This document shows positions 48,575 through 58,265 of a stretch of 64,000 nt of DNA, piece after piece (positions within the stretch are counted from its first letter, which is position 1; each line of letters opens with the position of its first letter). Both the position numbers and the translations under genes were made by a program. The DNA is from Actinomycetota bacterium (GTDB lineage Bacteria > Actinomycetota > Thermoleophilia > BMS3ABIN01), in NCBI GenBank assembly GCA_023382335.1, contig JAMCPM010000011.1:1-64000 (forward strand). The letters run 5' to 3'. A model generated the notes under the pieces. That model was not told the DNA's origin. It worked only from the letters and a program-made list of their open reading frames with translations, and did no database searches.

Positions 48575-50938
48575 ATGGATAACTGGTCCGCAGACAAGGA
48601 ATTCCTGCAAACTTTCCGGGCGGAAGCAGAAGAGCGTCTGCGTAATCTCGGCGAGGGCTTGATGGCGCTCGAGGGCAATCCCGGCGACGAAGAACTTGTG
48701 AAGAAGCTGTTCCGGGAAGCCCATACACTCAAGGGCGCCTCGGGCATGATGGGGTTCGATTCGATCCGGGAGCTGTCGCATCGGGTTGAAGACATCCTTT
48801 CGGCGGTGCAAAAGCAGCAGTTGGCCCTGGACAAGTCACTGACCGATCTCATGCTGGAAACCCTCGATTCTATCGAGGCGATGTTGCCCGAACAGTCCAC
48901 AGGCGAGATCCCCGAGCTCGACGCCAGCGAACTGCTTGCCCGGCTGGTTAGGGCGAGCAGCGGCGGGATGCCCGGTGGATCAGGGGCAGCTGCGGCAGAA
49001 ATCGAGATCGCACCAATGCCGAAGCCAGATGAATCGGCAGGAGCTGCTATTCCTCTGAAGAGGCCGATCCAGCCTGTAAATCCCGCTCCTGCGCAGGAAC
49101 CCGCCGCCAAAATTTCCGATGTGCCTGAAAAGGATGTAAAAACCGTCCCCAAGAAAGCCGCGACCCCGGTTGCCGCGAAGGCTCGAACGCGTGAGGCGGA
49201 TCCTACCATCCGAGTGAATATCGAGCGGCTGGACCGGCTCATGAACCTCATGGGCGAGATTCTGGTGAACCAGATCGACAGTGAGGGACAGGTCAGGGAT
49301 ATGGCCGGCCTGCAGCAGGAGATGCACGATCTTCGAGATATTTTCTCTTCCCTTATGAATCAGGTCGAGCGGATGAAGGAACAGAGCGGTCCGGACGAGC
49401 TTGCATCTCTCAACCAGAGCCTGTCCGAGGCGGAGTCGCGCGCCGAGAAAGTCGCCAGCGAGATCGATACGGCGGCCTCACGCTTCAAGGAAAACACCGC
49501 CGTTCGCAGGCTGGCGCTGGATGAGCTCCAGGACCGGACGATGCATGTCCGCATGCTGCCTTTAAGTAATATTTTCGGTATTTACCCCAGAGTAGTGCGC
49601 GAAGCCTCAAACGCCTGCGGCAAAAAGGTCCGCCTGGAGACCAGCGGCGAGGACACCGAGCTCGACAAGCGGATACTGGAACAGGTTGCCGATCCTCTCA
49701 TCCACATCATCAGGAACTGCGTCGATCACGGCATCGAGAGCCCGGAAACACGGCGGGCTGCCGGCAAGGACGAACAGGGGATCATTCGACTGGCGGCTTT
49801 CCAGCGTGGAGACCGGGTCGAGATAGAGATCGAGGATGACGGCGCCGGCATCGATCCGGGCAAGGTCCGTCAGAAGGCTCTGGAGAAAGGGCTTGTCAGC
49901 GAAGACGAGGATTTTGGCATCGAGGATTGTACCGGCCTGATCTTTCTGCCCGGCTTCTCTACCGCGACTTCCGTAACGGAGATATCCGGCCGGGGCGTCG
50001 GCCTTGATGTGGTCAAGAGCAACATCGAGAAGCTCGAAGGTTCTGTCAGTGTCGTTTCGACAGGTGGAGCCGGGACCCGTTTCACGGTATCCCTGCCGGT
50101 CACTCTGGCGGTGATCAAGGGCCTGCTGGTCGAGTCCAACGACATCAGGCTGATCATCCCCCTGGTCTCGGTCAAGGAGATGGTGGCGGTTCCAGAGGAG
50201 GAGATCCAGACTCTTGGCTCCAGGCGCGGCTTTCTCATGAGAGACAGCGCCGTGCCATTGATCGATCTGCTGGAACATCTCGGCGGCGGCGTGACGGTAA
50301 ACAGAGGCGACAAGTCGAACGTTGTCATCGTCGGCGCCGACAAGTTCAGGCTCGGCTTCGCAGTCGGGAGTCTGCTTGGCGAACAGGAAGTCGTCATCAA
50401 GTCACTGGGAACATTCCTGGGAAGACTCGATTATGTCGCCGGGGTCTCAATCCTCGGCAGCGGCGAGGCGGTAGTGGTTTTAAACGTCAATCACATCCTG
50501 CGAAAGATCAAGGAGGGCGTGCGCGCCCAGGTGAGAGAGATCCAGCAGGATAGTCCGCAGAAAGACGAACGCCGCAAGAGCGTACTCATAGTCGAAGATT
50601 CACTGGTCGTGCGCGAGCTGCAGAGAAACATCCTTGAAGCCGCAGGCTACGACGTGGATACAGCCGTCGACGGCGAGGACGCTCTGGCCCGCCTCGCTCA
50701 AAAGGCGGTAGATTGCGTGGTCACGGATATAGAGATGCCGCGGATGAACGGTTTCGATTTGACATCGGCTATCAGAAAAAAGGACGACCTCAAGGATACC
50801 CCCATCATCATGGTCACTTCATGCAGCTCTGACAGTGATAAAAAACGGGGGATCGAAGTCGGCGCCAACGCTTATGTGATCAAGGGCAGCTTCGACCAGC
50901 AGAAACTTCTGACGACCATTGAACGGCTGGTAGCCTGA
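48575..50938 (+). CDS. cheA: hybrid chemotaxis-type histidine kinase CheA with C-terminal receiver domain
   Basis: 787 residues. HPt domain with LFREAHTLKGASGMMGF (phospho-His near 49), a variable Pro/Ala linker (~125-210), the dimerisation/P3 helices (RVNIERLDRLMNLMGEILVNQ), HATPase with HIIRNCVDHGIESPETR (N-box), EDDGAGIDPGKV (G1) and GRGVGLDVVKSNIEKLEGS (G2), a CheW-like domain (~510-645), and a receiver (KSVLIVEDSLVVREL, VVTDIEMPRMNG with phospho-Asp, final Lys in AYVIKGS). The CheA-REC form is that of WspE and FrzE. 12 bases separate it from cheB. Confidence 0.95.
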   Translation: MDNWSADKEFLQTFRAEAEERLRNLGEGLMALEGNPGDEELVKKLFREAHTLKGASGMMGFDSIRELSHRVEDILSAVQKQQLALDKSLTDLMLETLDSIEAMLPEQSTGEIPELDASELLARLVRASSGGMPGGSGAAAAEIEIAPMPKPDESAGAAIPLKRPIQPVNPAPAQEPAAKISDVPEKDVKTVPKKAATPVAAKARTREADPTIRVNIERLDRLMNLMGEILVNQIDSEGQVRDMAGLQQEMHDLRDIFSSLMNQVERMKEQSGPDELASLNQSLSEAESRAEKVASEIDTAASRFKENTAVRRLALDELQDRTMHVRMLPLSNIFGIYPRVVREASNACGKKVRLETSGEDTELDKRILEQVADPLIHIIRNCVDHGIESPETRRAAGKDEQGIIRLAAFQRGDRVEIEIEDDGAGIDPGKVRQKALEKGLVSEDEDFGIEDCTGLIFLPGFSTATSVTEISGRGVGLDVVKSNIEKLEGSVSVVSTGGAGTRFTVSLPVTLAVIKGLLVESNDIRLIIPLVSVKEMVAVPEEEIQTLGSRRGFLMRDSAVPLIDLLEHLGGGVTVNRGDKSNVVIVGADKFRLGFAVGSLLGEQEVVIKSLGTFLGRLDYVAGVSILGSGEAVVVLNVNHILRKIKEGVRAQVREIQQDSPQKDERRKSVLIVEDSLVVRELQRNILEAAGYDVDTAVDGEDALARLAQKAVDCVVTDIEMPRMNGFDLTSAIRKKDDLKDTPIIMVTSCSSDSDKKRGIEVGANAYVIKGSFDQQKLLTTIERLVA

Positions 50939-50949
50939 AGGGCTGCGGC

Positions 50950-52020
50950 ATGGAAGCTCACTTGAATCTAAATGAAACCAAGAAGGTCCGCGTGCTGATC
51001 GCGGATGATTCTCCTACGGTGCGTTTGATGCTTTGCCGGATGCTGGAGATGGACTCCGGCATCAAGGTCGTAGGCACCGCCAGCGACGGCCGCGAAGCCG
51101 TGGAGCAGGTTGCCGCCCTGGAGCCGGATCTGGTCACCATGGATGTCAACATGCCGATCATGGACGGGCTGGCGGCCATAGAGCACATCATGGCTTACAA
51201 TCCGGTGCCGGTGCTGGTGGTCAGCTCCGTCGTCGGAAGAGACAACACCGCCAATGCCGCCCGGGCGCTCGGAGCCGGAGCCGTCGACGTCATCTGCAAG
51301 CCGGCGCCCAAGACATTGGACGAGTTCAACAATGTCGCCGCCGATCTGAGGGCCAAGATCAAGCTGCTCTCTCGAGTCAGGGTCATAACACATCCGCGCG
51401 CCAGACTTCTGAACAAGATCATCAAGCCAGTAGAGATCCGCACGACCTCCGGAGCGGTCGAAGAACACAAGATAGTCGCCATCGGCTCTTCGACAGGCGG
51501 CCCTCAGGCTCTGCAGCGGATCCTGTGCAGCCTTCCCGCGGATTTCACGGCCAGAGTCGTCATCGTCCAGCATATCGCCCGTGGATTCACCGACGGTCTG
51601 ATCGAATGGCTTTCTTCCAGTTGCAAGATGGATATCATCAAGGGCAGCGATGGACATCTGCTGGAGCCGGGCGAGGTCGTCATCGCTCCGGATGGAATCC
51701 ACATGATCGTCACCACTTCCGGGCGGATACAACTGGTGGAGCGTCAGATCCCAGGTCCGCACAAGCCGTCCATAGATGTGTTGCTCGAGTCTGTTGCCGA
51801 TGTATATGGAAAGAAAGCAGTTGGCGTCATCCTCACCGGCATGGGCCGTGATGGCGCCCAGGGGATCAAGGCTATCCACGACCGTGGCGGCCACACGATC
51901 GCACAGGACAAGAACACTTCGGTGATCTTCAGCATGGCCAAGGAGGCCATTAAACTGGGCGGCGTCGACAGGGTCGTGCCGTTATCCGCAGTCGGCAGAC
52001 TGCTACTGGAGTTTTCATAA
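50950..52020 (+). CDS. cheB: protein-glutamate methylesterase CheB
   Basis: 356 residues. Receiver domain (RVLIADDSPTVRLMLCRML, VTMDVNMPIMDG) joined by a linker to the esterase domain with the catalytic Ser in GSSTGGPQALQ (~178), His in VVIVQHIARGFT (~205) and Asp in ILTGMGRDGAQG (~300). It removes methyl groups from the receptor when phosphorylated by CheA, opposing CheR. Comparable to WspF. Only 3 bases precede the next gene. Confidence 0.95.
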   Translation: MEAHLNLNETKKVRVLIADDSPTVRLMLCRMLEMDSGIKVVGTASDGREAVEQVAALEPDLVTMDVNMPIMDGLAAIEHIMAYNPVPVLVVSSVVGRDNTANAARALGAGAVDVICKPAPKTLDEFNNVAADLRAKIKLLSRVRVITHPRARLLNKIIKPVEIRTTSGAVEEHKIVAIGSSTGGPQALQRILCSLPADFTARVVIVQHIARGFTDGLIEWLSSSCKMDIIKGSDGHLLEPGEVVIAPDGIHMIVTTSGRIQLVERQIPGPHKPSIDVLLESVADVYGKKAVGVILTGMGRDGAQGIKAIHDRGGHTIAQDKNTSVIFSMAKEAIKLGGVDRVVPLSAVGRLLLEFS

Positions 52021-52023
52021 GCC

Positions 52024-53520
52024 ATGGAAGCCATTCAGGAACAGGAAAATTTTTACAGGGTGCTGGTTGCTGAAGACAGCCCGACCCAGCGCCAGATAAT
52101 CATGTCCGTCTTACATGGCGAGGGCTACGAGGTGATCCTGGCCTGCGACGGAATAGAGGCAGTGACCCAGGCGTTCTGCGAAGGACCCGACTTGATCGTG
52201 CTGGATATCGAGATGCCCAGGATGAACGGCTATCAGGTCTGCCGCCTGCTCAAGGATGACCGGCGCACGGCCCACATACCGGTTGTCATGCTGACCAGCC
52301 GGTCGCAGGAGACTGACAAGTTCTGGGGGCTGAAGACCGGCGCCGACCGTTATGTGACCAAGGATTTTAAGCTGACCGGCCTTGCCAGCAGCATCGGTGA
52401 GCTCCTGGCACAGCAGGACAGCAGCGTTCAGGACCGTCCCGGCAAGGGTGACGCGCTCGGAATAAAACAGGAAGACACCGACGTTCTGACGAGGGTCAAC
52501 GAGCTTCTGGACCGCAAGCTCTACGAGGCCACTATCATCAACGAGATCAGCAAGCTCAATACCTTGAGCGAGGACTGCGCCGTTACCGTCAGCTCGGTGT
52601 TGACTGTGATATCAAAGGTCACTGATTGTCATGTGGCTTCGGTCCTGCTGGTTGGAGAGCGCGAGCTGATAATGCATATCCAGAATCCGGTGGGCAATGA
52701 ATACTTTGAGTCATCGAGAGCCCGGGCATTTGCCGCTGCGCAAGAATATCTGCATCCGGGAACGACGTTGAACCAGGTGCGGGTGATCATGGATGCAGAT
52801 CCTGAATTTCTTGAAGAAGGCAACGGTGAGTTCAATACATACAGGTCCTCCCTGTCGATCCAGCTTAAGGCGAGGGGAGAAACCATCGCCGTGCTGACGC
52901 TCGACAGCCCCAAGCAGGATGCCTTTAATGAGGACATAAGGCAGGTGCTGCACATAGTGGAATATCCGGTCAGCGTCGTGGTCGACAACGCCAGGCTTCA
53001 TGAAGGCACCAAGAGGCTGGCGATCACCGACGGCCTGACCAGGCTGTACAATCACAGGCATTTTTACGAACTGCTCGAACAGGAATTCCAGCGCACCAGG
53101 CGCTTCAAGACGCAGCTGTCCATGGTGATGATCGACATAGATTTCTTCAAACAAATCAATGACACCTACGGCCATCAGGTCGGGGATGATATCCTCATGG
53201 AGATGTCGGTGGTGATTCAGAAACAGGTGCGCGACGTCGATATCCTGGCGCGTTACGGCGGCGAGGAGTTTGCGATTTTGCTGCCGCAGACCGGCCTGCA
53301 GCAGGCGCGCGCTGTGGCTGAAAGGATCAGGGAGGCCGTTGAGACCAACGAGTTCAAGATTCCTGACGGCATGATCAGGATGACTATAAGTCTCGGTATA
53401 ACCTCCTATCCGGAGTGCGGGATCGACAACCAGACAGAACTTGTCCAGACAGCGGACGCAGCAATGTATGAGGCCAAGAAGGCCGGCAAGAACAGAGTCG
53501 AAGTAGGTGGAATCAAATGA
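52024..53520 (+). CDS. REC-GAF-like-GGDEF diguanylate cyclase, output of the chemosensory operon
   Basis: 498 residues. Receiver (RVLVAEDSPTQRQIIMSVL, LIVLDIEMPRMNG), a GAF-like middle domain (~165-320), and a GGDEF domain with ITDGLTRLYNHRHFYELLEQEF, MVMIDIDFFKQINDTYGHQVGDD and the active site RYGGEEFAILLP. An RxxD (RDVD) five residues before GGEEF is a product-inhibition I-site. It should make cyclic-di-GMP when phosphorylated by CheA, as WspR does. The extra GAF-like domain is not present in WspR and could bind a ligand. It overlaps cheR by 4 bases. Confidence 0.94.
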   Translation: MEAIQEQENFYRVLVAEDSPTQRQIIMSVLHGEGYEVILACDGIEAVTQAFCEGPDLIVLDIEMPRMNGYQVCRLLKDDRRTAHIPVVMLTSRSQETDKFWGLKTGADRYVTKDFKLTGLASSIGELLAQQDSSVQDRPGKGDALGIKQEDTDVLTRVNELLDRKLYEATIINEISKLNTLSEDCAVTVSSVLTVISKVTDCHVASVLLVGERELIMHIQNPVGNEYFESSRARAFAAAQEYLHPGTTLNQVRVIMDADPEFLEEGNGEFNTYRSSLSIQLKARGETIAVLTLDSPKQDAFNEDIRQVLHIVEYPVSVVVDNARLHEGTKRLAITDGLTRLYNHRHFYELLEQEFQRTRRFKTQLSMVMIDIDFFKQINDTYGHQVGDDILMEMSVVIQKQVRDVDILARYGGEEFAILLPQTGLQQARAVAERIREAVETNEFKIPDGMIRMTISLGITSYPECGIDNQTELVQTADAAMYEAKKAGKNRVEVGGIK

Positions 53521-54947
53521 CAACGGCAAAACAGTATGAGCTAACCGAAGAAGATTTTGAGCGCTTCAGGAAGCTGATCAACCAGAGCAGCGGCATCTTT
53601 TTCGATCGCAGCAAAAGGGACCTGCTGCGCCTGGGGCTGACCGACCGCGCCGAGGCGACCGGGGCCGGCACCCTGTCGCAATATTACGAGATGCTTACGA
53701 GTGTTCCCGATCGCGAGATCGAGCTGAGAAGGCTCCTCGATCATCTGTCGGTTCAGGAAACGCAGTTTTTCCGCAACCTGCCTCAGTTCGATGCCTTGAG
53801 GAAGTACGTCATTCCGGAGATAATCAGGCGCAAGGTGGATAACTTCCGCAGCCTCAGACTTTGGAGCGCCGGCTGCTCCACGGGGCAGGAGCCTTATACG
53901 CTGGCCATGAGCATACTCGACGTCTTGCCTGATCCTGATACCTGGAATGTGCAGATCCTGGGGACGGATCTGAGCGATACGGCGCTGGCCACAGCGGAGA
54001 GGGGCTGGTATCCGGAGGCGAAGCTGACCGGTCTGGATCGCGAGCACCGGCAACGATATTTCCGTGAGCAGGATGGCGGCTATATGGTCGCTGAGCCGGT
54101 GCGCCGGCTGGTTCACTTCGCCCGTCACAACATGGTCACGGACGGTCTGCCGATCAGCATCTTCGGAACCTGCGACGTCATCTTCTGCCGCAACGTCATC
54201 ATTTATTACACACACGAGACCGCCAAGTATGTGATCGAGCAGTTCTTCGACATCATGAACCCCGGCGGATACCTTTTCCTTGGCCATTCAGAAACGCTCT
54301 GGAAGATGTCAGCTAAGTACAGCCTGGTGGAGATGGGCGACGCTTTCATCTACAAGAAGTCGCTGCCGCGATCGATGGAAGGGCGCCGTTTTATTCCCGA
54401 CAGGCGTCTGCGCGATGGCTCGCTGCCGCCGCATGTCGATGTCGACCGAAGGAAGAAGATGAACCGGCGCAATGCCGAGCAGCCTCAGGACCTGATCGAG
54501 GGCTCGGCCGTGAAGGAGCCTGAGGCCGAAGCCGATGCCGGCGAGGCCCTGGTGAGCAAGGCCCGGACCAGCCTCGAGCTGGGCGATTATGAGAAAGCCA
54601 TCGAGTGTCTGAACGAAGCCAACAGCCGCGACGGTGACGGCGCCGAGGCGCATTTCCTCCAGGGGCTGGCATATGAATGCAAGAATGACCTTGAAGCGGC
54701 GATCGAATCTTTCCGCAAAGCGATCTATTGTGACGGCACCCACAGCCTGGCATATTTCCACGTTGCCAACTGCCTCGAGCGGCTTGGCCGATTCAAATCG
54801 GCTATCAGGGAATATCGCAGCGCTGTCAATGCCCTCAAAAAAGACGATCCTTCCCGCTGGGAGATCGAGCTCGACGCCTTCGATCACGAATCGCTGGTAA
54901 ACCTCTGCCAGTGGAAAGTGGAAAACCTCGGCAGCATGGAAAACTAG
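53517..54947 (+). CDS. cheR: CheR methyltransferase with C-terminal TPR repeats (WspC-like)
   Basis: 476 residues. The N-terminal helical CheR domain is followed by the SAM-binding domain with LRLWSAGCSTGQEPYTLAM (~120), ILGTDLSDTALATAERG, DVIFCRNVIIYY (~222) and GGYLFLGHSETL. A linker leads to about three TPRs (LVSKARTSLELGDYEKAIECLNEA, AEAHFLQGLAYECKNDLEAAIESFRKA, AYFHVANCLERLGRFKSAIREY). CheR-TPR fusions such as WspC and FrzF methylate their dedicated receptor. Last gene of the operon. Confidence 0.95.
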   Translation: MTTAKQYELTEEDFERFRKLINQSSGIFFDRSKRDLLRLGLTDRAEATGAGTLSQYYEMLTSVPDREIELRRLLDHLSVQETQFFRNLPQFDALRKYVIPEIIRRKVDNFRSLRLWSAGCSTGQEPYTLAMSILDVLPDPDTWNVQILGTDLSDTALATAERGWYPEAKLTGLDREHRQRYFREQDGGYMVAEPVRRLVHFARHNMVTDGLPISIFGTCDVIFCRNVIIYYTHETAKYVIEQFFDIMNPGGYLFLGHSETLWKMSAKYSLVEMGDAFIYKKSLPRSMEGRRFIPDRRLRDGSLPPHVDVDRRKKMNRRNAEQPQDLIEGSAVKEPEAEADAGEALVSKARTSLELGDYEKAIECLNEANSRDGDGAEAHFLQGLAYECKNDLEAAIESFRKAIYCDGTHSLAYFHVANCLERLGRFKSAIREYRSAVNALKKDDPSRWEIELDAFDHESLVNLCQWKVENLGSMEN

Positions 54948-55042
54948 GCCGTCCTTCCCCGGCAACCCGCACCCTGTGGTAATATTTCCTGTCGGACGCC
55001 TTGCGCGCCCGCAATGGGAAATTTAACGAACAGGGGAACGGT

Positions 55043-55330
55043 TTGGTCTCTCACGACGACGTCAATCATGTCGCTAAACTAGCACGGCTCAAGGTCGATC
55101 CCGCCGAACTGGACCGCTTTGCCGATCAGTTATCGTCGATCCTCGGCCACGTCGACAAGATGTCCGCTCTGGACCTTGCCGACGTGACGCCGACCTCCCA
55201 CGTCATCAGACTCTCGAATGTGTTCCGTGAGGACGAGCCGCGGCCGTCGGTGGGGCGCGATGAGGCCCTGGCCAACGGTCCCGATGTGGAGCGGGGAGCA
55301 TTTAAGGTCCCGCCGATCCTGGAGGCCTAA
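55043..55330 (+). CDS. gatC: Asp-tRNA(Asn)/Glu-tRNA(Gln) amidotransferase subunit C
   Basis: 95 residues from TTG 55043 behind AGGGGAAC. Begins VSHDDVNHVAKLARLKV and contains LSSILGHVDKMSALDLADVTPTSHV, the standard GatC helical segments that wrap GatA and GatB; it ends EDEPRPS, then FKVPPILEA. The complex amidates misacylated Glu-tRNA(Gln) or Asp-tRNA(Asn). Three bases precede gatA, then a 4-base overlap joins gatB. Confidence 0.93.
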   Translation: MVSHDDVNHVAKLARLKVDPAELDRFADQLSSILGHVDKMSALDLADVTPTSHVIRLSNVFREDEPRPSVGRDEALANGPDVERGAFKVPPILEA

Positions 55331-55333
55331 GCC

Positions 55334-56794
55334 TTGAACCTCCTTCGGCTCACGGCAACCGATGCTCTGGCCCTGATGGAAAGTGGCGAGCTGTCGTCAG
55401 CGGAACTGACTGACGCCTGCCTTTCCCAGATAGAACGCCATGACGCCGGCGTCTCCGCGTTTCTGAAAGTAACAGCTGACCAGGCGCGTGAGCGTGCCGC
55501 GGCAGCTGATGCCGTTGTCGGCGAGCGTCTTCCTCTTCTGGGCCTGCCGACTGCCATCAAGGACGTGCTCTGTACCCGCGGGGTCACCACTACCTGCGCT
55601 TCCAGAATGCTCGAGAACTACAATCCCATTTACACGGCCACCTGCGTCGAGCAGATGACCACGGCCGGGATAGTCTCACTTGGCAAGACCAACATGGATG
55701 AGTTCGCCATGGGCTCCTCGACTGAGAACTCTGCCTTTGGCCCCACGCGGAACCCCTGGGACCTCGAGCGCGTGCCGGGAGGGTCCAGCGGCGGCTCGGC
55801 CGCGGCTGTAGCGGCCGGTGAAGCTGTCTGGGCGCTGGGGTCCGACACGGGAGGCTCCATCCGCCAGCCGGCGGCTCTTTGCGGCGTGGTCGGCCTCAAA
55901 CCGACCTACGGCAGCGTGTCGAGATATGGGCTGGTGGCTTTCGCCTCTTCCTTCGATCAGGTAGGGCCGCTGACGAAATCCGTGAAAGACGCGGCGTTGA
56001 TGCTGAAATATCTCGTCGGCAAGGATCCTCTCGATTCCACCTCGGTGAAGTATCCCGAAACGGTGAAGATTCCCGAAGATAAGGACCTGACGGGGGTGAG
56101 GATCGGCGTCATCAAAGAGCTGCTGGTGGAAGGCATCGATCCGATCGTCCGGGAAGTCTTCGATCGCGCGGTAAAGACGCTGGAAAAGGCCGGGGCTGTC
56201 ATCACTGAGGCCAGCCTGCCTCATTCGCAGTATGCGCTGCCGGCGTACTACATCCTGGCGCCGGCGGAGGCAAGCGCCAACCTGGCGCGCTTCGATGGCG
56301 TTCGTTACGGATTCCGCGCCGGGGGCGGCGACGACGTCACCGCCATGTACGAGGAGACCCGCAGCCAGGGCTTCGGCGAGGAGGTCAAGCGCCGCATCAT
56401 GCTCGGTACTTATGCGCTTTCCTCAGGGTATTACGAAGCATATTACGGCCAGGCCCAGAAGGTCCGCACCCTGGTCGTGCAGGACTTCGAGGAAGCTTTC
56501 AGGCAGGTCGATCTGCTGATCTCGCCGACGTCTCCGACGACGGCATTCAAGCTGGGCGAGCGCACCGCTGACCCGCTGAACATGTATCTTTCCGACATCT
56601 GCACCATCCCCGTGAACCTGGCGGGGCTGCCGGGCATCTCCATTCCCGCCGGCCTGGCGGAGGGGCTGCCGGTGGGCCTGCAGATAATCGGCAAGGCTTT
56701 CGCCGAGAACGAGCTGCTGCAGGCGGCACGCGGTGCCGAGATGGCGATCGGCTTTGACGGTGTCTCGCCGCTGGTCGAAGGACAGGATAAATGA
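55334..56794 (+). CDS. gatA: Asp-tRNA(Asn)/Glu-tRNA(Gln) amidotransferase subunit A
   Basis: 486 residues from TTG 55334. Amidase-signature enzyme: catalytic Lys in [13 protein letters not shown] (~76), cis-Ser and nucleophile Ser in [16 protein letters not shown] (~151-166), and [24 protein letters not shown]. It hydrolyses glutamine and sends ammonia to GatB. Full length with no oddities. Confidence 0.97.
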   Translation: MNLLRLTATDALALMESGELSSAELTDACLSQIERHDAGVSAFLKVTADQARERAAAADAVVGERLPLLGLPTAIKDVLCTRGVTTTCASRMLENYNPIYTATCVEQMTTAGIVSLGKTNMDEFAMGSSTENSAFGPTRNPWDLERVPGGSSGGSAAAVAAGEAVWALGSDTGGSIRQPAALCGVVGLKPTYGSVSRYGLVAFASSFDQVGPLTKSVKDAALMLKYLVGKDPLDSTSVKYPETVKIPEDKDLTGVRIGVIKELLVEGIDPIVREVFDRAVKTLEKAGAVITEASLPHSQYALPAYYILAPAEASANLARFDGVRYGFRAGGGDDVTAMYEETRSQGFGEEVKRRIMLGTYALSSGYYEAYYGQAQKVRTLVVQDFEEAFRQVDLLISPTSPTTAFKLGERTADPLNMYLSDICTIPVNLAGLPGISIPAGLAEGLPVGLQIIGKAFAENELLQAARGAEMAIGFDGVSPLVEGQDK

Positions 56795-58239
56795 ATTACG
56801 AACCGGTGATCGGCCTCGAGATACACGTCGAGCTCTCGACGAAAAGCAAGATGTTCTGTGGCTGCCGGGTCGAGTTCGGCGGGGAGCCCAACACCCGCAC
56901 CTGCCCGGTCTGCCTGGCGCATCCCGGCGCCCTGCCGGTGATGAACCGGCAGGCGATTCGTTATCTGACCAGGATCTCCCTGGCGCTTGATTGTGAGATC
57001 CCCGGGAAGAGCATCTTCCACCGCAAGAATTATTTTTATCCCGATCTTCCCAAGGGTTATCAGATATCACAGTACGACCAGCCTTTCGCCGTCGAGGGCG
57101 AGCTGCATGTGGCCGTCGAGGGAGAGATCTTCCGCGTCGGCATAGAGCGCGTCCACCAGGAGGAGGACACCGCCAAGAACATCCACGCCGGCGAGACCGG
57201 CCGCATCGCCGGGTCTCTCTATTCCCTGATCGATTTCAACCGCTCCGGGACGCCGTTGGTAGAGATTGTCACCAAACCGGAGATCCACTCCCCGCAGGCG
57301 GCGCGGGCATTCCTCAACAAGCTCAAGAACACCCTGCTTTACCTGGATGTGTCTGACTGCAACATGGAGGAAGGGTCGCTTCGCTGCGACGCCAACGTTT
57401 CCCTGAGGCCGGTGGGCGCCACCGGGCTGGGGGTCAAGACCGAGCTCAAGAACATGAACAGCTTCAAGCACCTGGAAAAGGGGTTGGCCCAGGAGATCGC
57501 CCGCCAGCTGGCGCTGCTGGAAGACGGCCGCAAGGTCGTCCAGCAGACAGTGCATTTCGATGTCGCCAGCGGCGAGATCAGCCCCCTGAGATCCAAGGAA
57601 TTTGCCCACGACTACCGTTATTTTCCCGAGCCGGACCTGGTGCCGCTGGTCGCTACCGCCGATTTCGTCGATGAGGTGCGGGCGGAGATGCCGGAGCTGC
57701 CCGAGGCGCGCAGCAGGCGCTTCATGGAGACACTGGGCCTTCCCGGATACGATGCCGAAGTGCTGACATCGAGCCGGGAGCTTGCTGACTATTATGAGGA
57801 ATGCCTGGCGCACTACGGTTACGCGAAGGTATTGAGCAACTGGGTCATGGGAGAGCTGCTGGGCTACCTCAACGCCACCGGCCAGGAGCTGGGCGATCTC
57901 AAGGTCAGCCCTGAGCAGCTGGCGGCGCTCATAAAGCTGGTCGACGGTGGCTCTATCAACGCCAAGACCGGCAAGGAAGTCTTCGCCGAGATGTGCGATA
58001 CAGGCAAGGACCCCGCGGAGATCGTCGAGGCCAGGGGGCTATCACAGATCTCCGACCAGTCAGAGCTGGCGGCGCTGATCGACAAGGCCATCGCCGACAA
58101 CCCCAAACAGGTGGAACAATATCGCGCCGGCAAGCAACAGGTCGTTGGCTTTTTTGTCGGCCAGGTGATGAAGGCGACCCGGGGGCGCGCCAACCCGCAG
58201 GCCGTAAACGAGATGCTCCGAAAAAAACTCGCCGGCTAG
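56791..58239 (+). CDS. gatB: Asp-tRNA(Asn)/Glu-tRNA(Gln) amidotransferase subunit B
   Basis: 482 residues. [22 protein letters not shown] carries one Cys-pair half of the zinc site and [16 protein letters not shown] the other; [28 protein letters not shown] and [13 protein letters not shown] form the kinase-like active site. The C-terminal YqeY-like helical tail ([16 protein letters not shown]) binds tRNA. It overlaps gatA by 4 bases. A short terminator-like hairpin follows its stop. Confidence 0.97.
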   Translation: MNYEPVIGLEIHVELSTKSKMFCGCRVEFGGEPNTRTCPVCLAHPGALPVMNRQAIRYLTRISLALDCEIPGKSIFHRKNYFYPDLPKGYQISQYDQPFAVEGELHVAVEGEIFRVGIERVHQEEDTAKNIHAGETGRIAGSLYSLIDFNRSGTPLVEIVTKPEIHSPQAARAFLNKLKNTLLYLDVSDCNMEEGSLRCDANVSLRPVGATGLGVKTELKNMNSFKHLEKGLAQEIARQLALLEDGRKVVQQTVHFDVASGEISPLRSKEFAHDYRYFPEPDLVPLVATADFVDEVRAEMPELPEARSRRFMETLGLPGYDAEVLTSSRELADYYEECLAHYGYAKVLSNWVMGELLGYLNATGQELGDLKVSPEQLAALIKLVDGGSINAKTGKEVFAEMCDTGKDPAEIVEARGLSQISDQSELAALIDKAIADNPKQVEQYRAGKQQVVGFFVGQVMKATRGRANPQAVNEMLRKKLAG

Positions 58240-58262
58240 GGCCGGCCTTCAGGGCCCTTTTT
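58238..58262 (+). terminator. short hairpin plus T-run between gatB and the PEP carboxylase gene
   Basis: AGGGCC (58238-58243) pairs with GGCCCT (58253-58258) across a 9-base loop, followed by TTTTT. It begins on the gatB stop codon and ends 4 bases before ATG 58266, so it covers the place of the ribosome site. It could be a leaky terminator or limit ppcA translation. Confidence 0.45.
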
Positions 58263-58265
58263 ATT

